Positions 1-7,888 of a stretch of DNA of 23,046 bases are shown here, one piece after another. The notes beneath the pieces were generated by a model. The model was not told the DNA's origin and searched no databases. It saw nothing but the letters and a program-made list of their open reading frames with translations. This stretch comes from a virus. A program made the translations under genes and the position numbers. Numbering within the stretch: position 1 is the first letter of the stretch; each line of letters starts with the position of its first letter. The stretch spans positions 1 to 23,046 of the IMG/VR virus record IMGVR_UViG_3300010885_025055. The stretch is one strand, 5' to 3'.

Positions 1-813
1 CTGTGAGAAACCAAGTAAAGTAACACTCAAACCACTATTGTTACTAAAAATAAGATTACTAGCACCTTGCCCATCTCCCTTGATAAAGATGTTGTTTGCT
101 GTTGGAAGATTGAGCGATGCCGTAATCTTGTATTTTCCATAGGGAATATAGACACAACAATTATCAATCGCAGTTGCCCTAGTAAGAGCCGATTGAATTG
201 CCGCAGTGTCATCAGTAACGCCATCACCTACAGCACCAAAATCCTTGACGTTGATGATGTCTGCAAAACGATCTGGTAGGGTGCGAGCTGTCGTGCTACC
301 AGTTGCAGCGATAGGCGCAATCTTGGTGGCAGTAATAGCCCCGTCAGCAATAGCAGAAGCAGATTGCGGAACCCACGCAGGAGTTGCGCCAGTGGAACCA
401 ATGCCTAAAACAAATGGGGCCGATCCCGTTGTTACGGAAGGGTCAGGAGGTGCAAGGCGAGCAAGCTGCTGCGCCTCCATTGTGAGCTTGTCTAAAGCCT
501 TCTCAAGACTAGCAGCAGGCAGACGATCACCCGTGGTGAGTGAGGTCAGTTGCGTGTAGGGGACAGAACGGGAGATGATGACCTTTGAGGTCGCGGGAAT
601 TGCCGCTGTGGTTACGATAGATCCCGTTGAACCATTGCCACCAGTGACGGTGTAATTGGTTGAGAGGGTAAGGAGGGTCGAGGTTCCGGCAGAGTCTACC
701 GAATAAACCTTTAGATCAGAGGCATCGAAAAAGGGAAAGGAGACCACATATGGCGTCACCGTGGACGCATTGCCCGTGTAGGATACGGAGGATGTGGAGG
801 AAGATAGTGACAT
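1..813 (-). CDS. Tailspike / tail fibre, N-terminal part (runs off left edge)
   Basis: The frame is open from ATG at 813 to the window edge (271 codons), so the C-terminus is missing. Residues 10-120 resemble the virion-binding N-terminal domain of T7 gp17: an opening SYTGNASTVT, then SFPFFDASDLKVY, a beta-rich stretch and a helical part at residues 97-120. At residues 188-210, NVKDFGAVGDGVTDDTAAIQ is the signature that starts pectate-lyase-type beta-helix domains of phage tailspikes. By family knowledge, the protein binds the tail through its N-terminus and recognises or cleaves surface polysaccharide through the beta-helix. Which sugar is targeted, and whether it is enzymatic, cannot be seen here. 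It is the last gene of the tail block. A GAGGGG Shine-Dalgarno candidate lies about 17 bases upstream, inside a small hairpin, and a putative phage promoter motif lies 46 bases upstream of the start. Confidence 0.88.
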   Translation of the reverse strand, partial: MSLSSSTSSVSYTGNASTVTPYVVSFPFFDASDLKVYSVDSAGTSTLLTLSTNYTVTGGNGSTGSIVTTAAIPATSKVIISRSVPYTQLTSLTTGDRLPAASLEKALDKLTMEAQQLARLAPPDPSVTTGSAPFVLGIGSTGATPAWVPQSASAIADGAITATKIAPIAATGSTTARTLPDRFADIINVKDFGAVGDGVTDDTAAIQSALTRATAIDNCCVYIPYGKYKITASLNLPTANNIFIKGDGQGASNLIFSNNSGLSVTLLGFSQ

Positions 814-829
814 CGTGGGAATATATACA

Positions 830-845
830 CCCCTCAAAAGAGGAG
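830..845 (-). promoter_or_regulatory. Small hairpin covering the tailspike ribosome-binding site
   Basis: On the minus strand CTCCTC, loop TTTT, GAGGGG can form a 6-bp stem with one G-U pair. The right arm GAGGGG is the only Shine-Dalgarno-like sequence ahead of the tailspike ATG, so the stem would partly hide it. An AT-rich TGTATATATT follows, but it is not a clean T-tract, so I do not call a terminator. Confidence 0.35.
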
Positions 846-858
846 TGCAACCTGTAAG

Positions 859-872
859 AACTGGACATCTCT
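859..872 (-). promoter_or_regulatory. Putative phage promoter motif, copy upstream of tailspike
   Basis: Minus-strand GAGATGTCCAGTTC, extendable to GAGATGTCCAGTTCnTA. The identical 14-mer occurs at 15374-15387 upstream of the capsid gene and was not found elsewhere in the window by eye. It lies just after the stop of the 2334-residue gene and 46 bases before the tailspike start, which is where T7 has promoter phi17. It does not look like a sigma70 promoter, so a phage-encoded RNA polymerase is inferred. No such polymerase gene is in the window. Confidence 0.5.
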
Positions 873-877
873 CATTT

Positions 878-3800
878 TTATTCGGAGGTTGCCTCTTCTG
901 AGTCGGCGGGCACACGGTTCATGCTGTGGAACCGATGGAGGATCTCCTTTCTACGCTCGACCGCGGCTTTATACCGTTGCTGGTCATCCTCATCGAGAGA
1001 TTTGTAGAACTCCTTATCGTGCTTCGTGCTGCCCGTGAATGGGTGATCAATGCTCGACTTGAATCCCGTAGCGACATCGTGCTTCTTCATGCCTCCGGCA
1101 ATCAGTTTATCAACCTCCTTATGGGCTTTCTCCGTGTCGTTGTCTTCCAGTGCGTAGCGGAGTTGCTGGTACTTGGAGACGGGGTAACTGCCCTTTTGTA
1201 CGTCTTCGGGGTAGTTAGCTTTCACCCAATCATGCGCCATTGGATAGACTGTGGTGATAGGGGAGTAACGGTGGATCTGAACACCACCGGACGCGAGAAT
1301 CTGCTCCCACCATGAAAGGTCATGTGCCCGTCCAGTTGATGTCCACTCACTGACGAGAGGTTGAAGGGCCATCGGCACGACTCCCGCCATGATGTCACCT
1401 ATGGCATCTCCCACGCTCGTGCGTTCACCACGGTAGTTGACCCCAAAGACTCCTTCCTGCACGAACTTGCCGAAGAGTGGTGAAATACGTCCTCCGATGA
1501 ATCCCGTAGTATTGGAGACAAGTTTGTACATGTCCTCCGGCACGGATCGGAGTCCGTAATACTTGTTATCCACTCGGATCTCAAATGGGTGCTTCCACTC
1601 GTAGTCATCATTGGTCAGCTTGTTGAAGATGCGGGCACCGATGAACTGAGTCATGGCGAGGAAGGCGAGTGCTTGAAGCTGCTCCGTTCCTACTTTACCT
1701 CCCACAAGCCCCTTTGCTGCTTGCCCTACGAAGCGGGCGCGGGCCTCTAAGAAATCGGGTGCCAGTAGGATGATCTGTGCGGCATGCCGGATCGTTGGGT
1801 TGTGACCCATGTCCGTGTAGTTGAGGTGACCGTAGGCAGCATTAGACTGCCGCGCAGAGAGGTTCTTGATCTGCCACTCATCCACCTTACCCGCGGCAAG
1901 ATCGGCCTTATACCTGTCCATATTCCTCTCAAGAATATGGGTGTAGGTGTTGAACTTGAGGGCAGGGATGTACTGCGAGAAGAGGTAGTGCTGGTAGGCA
2001 TCAAGCGTGTCCGCGGCTTTTGTGCTAACACCCCACCCGATCTTACGGAGGCCCATCGTCAAAAGGTTGGAGTTGTTGTCTCCGACACCCTCCATGAAGA
2101 GGGACTGACTCAAGCGGTCGTGCGCCAGCATGAGACCGTGCTCGGAGGCATCGCGTTGAGCGGGATCTCGTAGGTCGATCTTTGGGAGACCGTTAAACGG
2201 ACTGACCCGATGACCGATTGCGTGAATACCTTCCTGCACTTGATGGAAGGGTGAGAGAGAAAGCATCGTCCCTTTGACGTAACTCTGAGCTTTTAGCAGG
2301 ACGTTTGCCGTTCCCTTGACCGCGTTATGGAAGGGGTTCTCAGTCTTTGTTCCGAGGTAGCGTGTGATTGCGGAGGAGGAGAGAGCGTTGTTTAGATGTT
2401 GGGCAATTTCGGGATGAACTGCTAGATCACCCTTAGTGAGCACGTTGTTGCCGGAGGAGTCTTGCCCCGCAAACTTCCAATCGTGAAGGGCGGGTTGGTC
2501 GAGCTTCTTGTAGTCTTCCGTGCCTTCATCTGCCGCGTCTGGATAGACCAAATGCGTGGTGCCATTAGCTGTTGTGGTCTCCTTACCGGAACCGCGGGCA
2601 GAGACGAGAGGGCGACCGTCAGCACCCTTCAATCCGCGGAGTTCCTCAACGAACCTACGCGAGTTGATCGCGTTGTTCATGTCGTTCATGTAGAGACCGA
2701 GTAGTTTGGCAATGTCTTTGGTCTCCGGCTCATACCCGTGCTGCTCTCCCTCGTGGTAGCTATCAAAGGTGCGTTCTTGGGAAAACTTGAAGAACTCATC
2801 GAGACGCTTTGGTGTGGAACCGGATGGGGGTTGCGGTTCGGTCTTGTAGACATGGGGAACGTAGTTCTCCCTGTACCCCATCTCGATCCCGTATGCCTCT
2901 GCCCTCTTCTTGAGAACGTCAAAGGTCTGCTGGATCTTGCCTGCTAGTTTCTCCTGCTCCGGCGTGAATGCCAGTGCTGCATCGTATCCCGCTTTGAGCT
3001 TTGGATCCGTTGTGCCGTTAGCCCGCAGGCGAAGGAGTGACTTGTCGCCACCCGCCTCAATCCAGTTGGTGATCCCTTCACGGGTCGCCTGCTGCGGGGC
3101 AACCGTTTCGATGTCGTGCTGCGCCCTCTCAATGTCGTTGGTGGATCGCTGAGAACGTGCCGACCACTTGAGGAGTGCCTTCTTAAATGGGGAAGCCGCG
3201 GGAAGATCGCGCATCGTGCTCTTGAGTCTGGTGAGGGATTCCTCAGTCTTCTCGCGGAGGGTTGGGGGAGGGGGAGTGACACCCCTAATGATTGGGGTAA
3301 TGTTGATTGATCCGGCCTCTGATGAAAACCGTGATCCCTTGTAAGCATCGTTGTAAGCATCGTACAGTTGCTTCAGCACTCCGGCAACGTGGTTGCCGAG
3401 ATCCGAGATCATCTGTTTGGCAAAGTCTACATACTCAACACCCTTCTTATAGATGCCCTCACCGTATCGGTAGATGTCCTCAAGAATTGTTGGGTCAATG
3501 AACCCTCCCTGCGACTTGAGGCGGGAACGGATGTTGGCCGCTTGCTGCTCCTTTGAGGGAGGCCCATTAGATGGCGCACTCTCCGACCCTGTTGAGGTTT
3601 CTACGGTTGGATCTGAGAATCTAGAGAGTCGTTCTTCGCGGGTTCCGGTGAGGGAGTCGGGGGCATGTTGTTCGATGGCATCGTTGACGATTTCTGCGTA
3701 CCTCCCACGAAAATTAAGGATGTCCCGTACTTTGCTATTGCCTCCTCCGTCGATAAGTCGTTGACGGTAATTCTCCCCTTCTTGTTGGGTGTTCCAGTTG

Positions 3801-6800
3801 TTTTCATTGGCATCTATTGTTGTTTGTGTTCTGTCTACGATTAAATCTACACCCTCTCGTTCAGCCCATGCACTGATTTTTTGTGTCATGTCATCCCGTT
3901 GCTTTTCCGTGAGTCCCTTTGGTGTAAGGGTTCCTTTCTTGGTTCCAACCAGCATGACCCGCTCTCCATCTCTGTAGGGCTGGACAGTCATGCCGGAAAT
4001 CCCCGCTTCCTTTGCTAAGGATTCCAGTTGTTCTGGAGTTAACTTTCCTCCGTCTTCGGGATGGAAGAAAATCGCGGAACTGTTCTTGCCCCCCTTTTCA
4101 AAGATTGCAGTCATGCTTCCACCCTGCTCGGAAACAAGTGCTAAAGCGTTTCCAAGCAATGCAGCAGACTCTGAACTGGCAAGAACTTCGATTGCGGTGC
4201 TTGGAGATGACTCACCTCCCCACCTTCCATTGGTCGCCGAAACGGAGCGGACACGCATTGACCCGCCAATAATCTGCGCCAGTTCCGGCACAGCAGTTGA
4301 GATGACTTGATGCGTGATTGCCGTCTGAGCCTCCATTGGAAGCGTCGATAAATCTGGGAATGCTGCGGGCAATCGATTGCCCTTGGAGTAGTTCACCTCT
4401 GCGTAGATGTGGGTAGTGTTGTGGGCGAGTGCCGTTGCAACCGTTGGTTCCGGCAATCCGTACTGTCGCAGGATCCTCATCCAACCAACTGCTTGAACCT
4501 CTGCGGGATTCCACCCACCACCTTCCCACTCTTGCTTGTTGAGGTGATCGGTGAGGTTGTTGCCCCACTCACTGATTCCCTCATAGTTACCATCACTTGG
4601 GGATCCGCGTTGATCGACAAACATATCGAATGGTTTCTTGCCTTTGATTTTTACGCTTATGCGTTCCGGCTGAACTGTCTCTTTAGTGGATCCATCCTCC
4701 ATCTTTTTGGTCACCGTCTTAGATTCCAGCACATCAATGGATACTGATTTATCTCCCACGAATAAATTGCCTTCATCTGCCATCTCTTTGAGGCGGGTAA
4801 GCGTTTGCTGATCAACATGTCCACTGTCTCGTCCGGTATGAACGTCTGCCACAAAGGGCATTCCACCCGCGAGATGTTCACCCATATAGGTGCGTGTGGG
4901 GCGTTGGAATCCAGCATCCACAAAATCGGTTAGCTTTTGCCCGAATCCTTTTTCCGGTATCGTATTGGTCAGAATCCCCTCAATCTTTTCATCTGCGAGA
5001 CCACCCTTCTTGCCCGTGCCAATTCCAGCAAGACGGTCTTCTACTTTGAAGACATTCCCAAGAGCACCGGAGGGAGAAACGTTCTGTTGAGCGGCAAGCC
5101 ATGCCATCATCATTGTGGGTGCATCCTCACCAAAGATATGGGTGAAATTCCCCTTCAGTTCAGTGTACCACTTTCTAAAGTCTGCAATCTCCGCGGGTTT
5201 TAACCACTGATCATTTTCCTTCACCCAATCCTCAAAGGGTTTTCCTCCCTGCTTTGGATCTGCTCCCACAACAATCGTGCGCCCATCAGAATCGTGAAAG
5301 CGGGTAAGCTGATTCTTGGCAACGCCAGTTCCCTCTCGTCTGCTCTGTTTTTTCTCTAGATTGGTTTTTGCGTCACCAACTGCCTCCCGCAAGAACGCAA
5401 GACCCGACTCATCAATGCCTGCCTGCTGCATGATTTCTGCTTTGGTCTCGGTCTTAGCTTTCTCAACTCTTGCAGCAAAATCATCTGCCTTCCCGCCGAT
5501 GGATCCGGCATTGCCGAGTGACTTGTATCCGTTCCAAATTTTACCGAGGACACTTTTCACTTTTTCGCCAAACTCCGAGATCATCCGCTTTGACCAATCC
5601 GCAAAAGTTTGCCCCTTCTCGTAGATCGACTTCCCGTACTCAGAGAGTTTGTCGTAGATCGGTGTGATGTCTAAAAACCCGCTCTCTCCGCTTGCGCGGT
5701 TGGAGAGGAAGTCTTGGAGTTGCTGCTTCACCTCCTCATTGGTGGTGGGAACTGGATCTTTTCCCATTGGGAGTTCATCCAACGTATCGTCGGGGAGTGG
5801 ATCCTGCGCGACCTCCGGTTGCCGTCCCTCATCCAGTACAGTCTTAGCATCCTCCGCGGTGGATCCTGTCCAATCATTGCCATCCTTCTCCTCTTTTGCC
5901 TGCTTCTCGATCAAGTGATCCTGCATCGCCATTGTGAAGGCAGTCTCTGCTGCTTCCTGATCCGTAAAGGTCGAGGCATGCTCCTTACCTTCCGCGTCAA
6001 CGGTGGTCACCCTAAAGGTGCCGTCGAAGTTGTTGACCAGTTTGGGGGCATCCGGCGCATTGATGGTGTCAACGATCTGCTGGTAGTTGTCTTTGATGAG
6101 TTGGGTTCCCGCGGCGATGTCCTCTTTAGTGCGCTTATCCCACCCTTCACCAATGGCTTGAAGTCGTTGATCCTCCGGCAGATCGGAGATGCGGGTCGCC
6201 TCATCGTGTGAGAATCCCTGCTCCTTTAGTGCCATCGGGTCTGCCGCGTTCTTTGCGGCTTGCGTTGCCACTTCTGGATCTACCTTTCCCCCACGGGAGG
6301 CAATGTGTGCCGCGGCTCCGAAGATGCCCAACTCCACAAATAGATACGGGACATTCTTGAGGGTTTCCAAATACTCTGCGGCAAACTGCTGCCCCGCGTT
6401 GATGTCTTTGTTCCACGCATGTTCCAGTTGGGCATAGAGGGTTTTGACTCCCTCTGCGGTAGAGAGGAGCACCGTCGATCCGGCGAAGTGCTTGATGACA
6501 CCCACTACGGAGGGGGCAACCTTTCCGAGTAGCTTGATCGCTTTGGTGCCGATCACCGTCGAGAGGGCCGCGGGCACAATGGAACGCTCAAACGACTCCC
6601 GTGCCGTCATGTTGGGGTTCTCCTGCATGTGCTTGAGGGTCAGATTGCTCACCTCATTGAGTCCAAATGCTACTTCTCCGACATATGGCACCATAAACGG
6701 GAGAACTTGTGGGATCATCCCAACGACACCACTAGCGACTTTGCTGACGGATCCCTTCCACCCGTAGTGTGCAGGTGGGGCATTCAACTCTGCGGTTGCA

Positions 6801-7882
6801 AACTGGCGAACCTTTTGAGCTAGAAGAATGTCGTTGTACTGCTGTTGGAATTTATCCTTTTCCGCGGGATCTGTTGCCGCGTCCCTCTGCTCCTCTAACT
6901 TGATGAGGGTATGAACATCTGTTATCCGACCATAACTTTCCGCACTTGCAGAAAAGGAATCGGCAAGACCGTTGAGTTCGGCAAGTACACCGGAATCGGC
7001 ACCCTGCTTCTTGAGGTATTGCCGCGCAAGCGTAAGGACTTTCGTCTGATCATCCGCGTTAAGCCCGCGGAGGTACTGCTTTGGGTCAGTAAATGTTGGG
7101 AACTCTTTGCTGTAGTCGGATGCCTTCGCTTCTTTTGTGTTTCCAGTGAGAGCGTCAACAAACCTCTTTGCTAGTGCCCCTTCCGGTGTGTTGAGTGCCT
7201 GCTGAATCGGTTTGTACACCGAATTGAAGGCATTGAACCTCTCGCTCTCAGAAAGTCCTTTAAGGGCATCCTCGTGCGATGACTGCCAGTTACTGAAACG
7301 GGTCAATGCTGGAACTGACATTCCCTTGTCGGCATCCTCAAAGGCATCGTTGATTGCCTGCGACTTGAGACCGTCAAGGGCAGAGACCCGTTTGTCGTGC
7401 TGCTGGAACACTCCGGCAATGTTGTTGCGGAACGTGCCGACATTGTCGGTAGGGTCAAAGTTGTACTGCTTCTCAAGTGCGGACTGATAAAAGCCAAAGT
7501 TATCGACAACGTCTTGGATGGGTGAACCCGTGAGGTGAGCCACTGCCGCGTAGGAGGCGACTTGATCACGATACCCCTGCGAATCGGTGGTCTTTTGGGA
7601 GTTGAGGATCGCTTGCTCTGCCTGCCCTCCGAGATTGATCGGATCGTAGAGCATTGCCTTCACGCGGGACTCCTGCTGCTGGTAGGGTTCCGTTTGAGTG
7701 AGGTCGGTGCCAAATGGTCGGAGGTTAGCCCCGTTGTCATCCTTCATTGCCTGCGCCATCTCCGGCGAGGTGGTGAAGGAATCAAACTTGTTGGTAAGCT
7801 CCTGCTTTTGCAGTCCCTCCTCAGTAAGTGGTGCCGTGGTGGGAACCTCAGAACTCTGAGGTGCGTAGGTAATTTCAGCCAT
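878..7882 (-). CDS. Giant internal virion (ejection) protein, polyvalent type, 2334 residues
   Basis: This gene sits where T7 encodes gp16, after gp14-like and gp15-like genes and before the tailspike, but it is much longer than T7 gp16 (about 1300 residues). Visible layout: residues 1-380 hydrophilic helical; about 385-530 several hydrophobic stretches (for example GMIPQVLPFMVPYVGEVAFG and VPYLFVELGIFGAAAHIA); about 728-785 a module with YGKSIYEKG and MISEFGEKV; about 895-1140 a helical domain containing FGEDAPTMMMAWLAAQQN, PFVADVHTGRDSG and WNPAEVQAVGWM; about 1200-1400 an alpha/beta-looking region; about 1450-1515 a second copy of the 728 module (YGEGIYKKG, MISDLGNHV); about 1530-2334 a long helical region with YVPHVY near 1667 and hydrophobic helices near 2040-2080. 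I saw no lytic transglycosylase motif. The role as an ejected DNA-delivery protein is inferred from position and size. AAGG lies 11 bases before the ATG. Confidence 0.75.
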   Translation of the reverse strand: MAEITYAPQSSEVPTTAPLTEEGLQKQELTNKFDSFTTSPEMAQAMKDDNGANLRPFGTDLTQTEPYQQQESRVKAMLYDPINLGGQAEQAILNSQKTTDSQGYRDQVASYAAVAHLTGSPIQDVVDNFGFYQSALEKQYNFDPTDNVGTFRNNIAGVFQQHDKRVSALDGLKSQAINDAFEDADKGMSVPALTRFSNWQSSHEDALKGLSESERFNAFNSVYKPIQQALNTPEGALAKRFVDALTGNTKEAKASDYSKEFPTFTDPKQYLRGLNADDQTKVLTLARQYLKKQGADSGVLAELNGLADSFSASAESYGRITDVHTLIKLEEQRDAATDPAEKDKFQQQYNDILLAQKVRQFATAELNAPPAHYGWKGSVSKVASGVVGMIPQVLPFMVPYVGEVAFGLNEVSNLTLKHMQENPNMTARESFERSIVPAALSTVIGTKAIKLLGKVAPSVVGVIKHFAGSTVLLSTAEGVKTLYAQLEHAWNKDINAGQQFAAEYLETLKNVPYLFVELGIFGAAAHIASRGGKVDPEVATQAAKNAADPMALKEQGFSHDEATRISDLPEDQRLQAIGEGWDKRTKEDIAAGTQLIKDNYQQIVDTINAPDAPKLVNNFDGTFRVTTVDAEGKEHASTFTDQEAAETAFTMAMQDHLIEKQAKEEKDGNDWTGSTAEDAKTVLDEGRQPEVAQDPLPDDTLDELPMGKDPVPTTNEEVKQQLQDFLSNRASGESGFLDITPIYDKLSEYGKSIYEKGQTFADWSKRMISEFGEKVKSVLGKIWNGYKSLGNAGSIGGKADDFAARVEKAKTETKAEIMQQAGIDESGLAFLREAVGDAKTNLEKKQSRREGTGVAKNQLTRFHDSDGRTIVVGADPKQGGKPFEDWVKENDQWLKPAEIADFRKWYTELKGNFTHIFGEDAPTMMMAWLAAQQNVSPSGALGNVFKVEDRLAGIGTGKKGGLADEKIEGILTNTIPEKGFGQKLTDFVDAGFQRPTRTYMGEHLAGGMPFVADVHTGRDSGHVDQQTLTRLKEMADEGNLFVGDKSVSIDVLESKTVTKKMEDGSTKETVQPERISVKIKGKKPFDMFVDQRGSPSDGNYEGISEWGNNLTDHLNKQEWEGGGWNPAEVQAVGWMRILRQYGLPEPTVATALAHNTTHIYAEVNYSKGNRLPAAFPDLSTLPMEAQTAITHQVISTAVPELAQIIGGSMRVRSVSATNGRWGGESSPSTAIEVLASSESAALLGNALALVSEQGGSMTAIFEKGGKNSSAIFFHPEDGGKLTPEQLESLAKEAGISGMTVQPYRDGERVMLVGTKKGTLTPKGLTEKQRDDMTQKISAWAEREGVDLIVDRTQTTIDANENNWNTQQEGENYRQRLIDGGGNSKVRDILNFRGRYAEIVNDAIEQHAPDSLTGTREERLSRFSDPTVETSTGSESAPSNGPPSKEQQAANIRSRLKSQGGFIDPTILEDIYRYGEGIYKKGVEYVDFAKQMISDLGNHVAGVLKQLYDAYNDAYKGSRFSSEAGSINITPIIRGVTPPPPTLREKTEESLTRLKSTMRDLPAASPFKKALLKWSARSQRSTNDIERAQHDIETVAPQQATREGITNWIEAGGDKSLLRLRANGTTDPKLKAGYDAALAFTPEQEKLAGKIQQTFDVLKKRAEAYGIEMGYRENYVPHVYKTEPQPPSGSTPKRLDEFFKFSQERTFDSYHEGEQHGYEPETKDIAKLLGLYMNDMNNAINSRRFVEELRGLKGADGRPLVSARGSGKETTTANGTTHLVYPDAADEGTEDYKKLDQPALHDWKFAGQDSSGNNVLTKGDLAVHPEIAQHLNNALSSSAITRYLGTKTENPFHNAVKGTANVLLKAQSYVKGTMLSLSPFHQVQEGIHAIGHRVSPFNGLPKIDLRDPAQRDASEHGLMLAHDRLSQSLFMEGVGDNNSNLLTMGLRKIGWGVSTKAADTLDAYQHYLFSQYIPALKFNTYTHILERNMDRYKADLAAGKVDEWQIKNLSARQSNAAYGHLNYTDMGHNPTIRHAAQIILLAPDFLEARARFVGQAAKGLVGGKVGTEQLQALAFLAMTQFIGARIFNKLTNDDYEWKHPFEIRVDNKYYGLRSVPEDMYKLVSNTTGFIGGRISPLFGKFVQEGVFGVNYRGERTSVGDAIGDIMAGVVPMALQPLVSEWTSTGRAHDLSWWEQILASGGVQIHRYSPITTVYPMAHDWVKANYPEDVQKGSYPVSKYQQLRYALEDNDTEKAHKEVDKLIAGGMKKHDVATGFKSSIDHPFTGSTKHDKEFYKSLDEDDQQRYKAAVERRKEILHRFHSMNRVPADSEEATSE

Positions 7883-7888
7883 GAATGG

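Noticed and set aside
27-559. Short frames on both strands across the left end (for example 206-559 plus)
   Set aside because: They are shadows of the tailspike frame, which reads without a stop from 813 to the window edge and shows family signatures.
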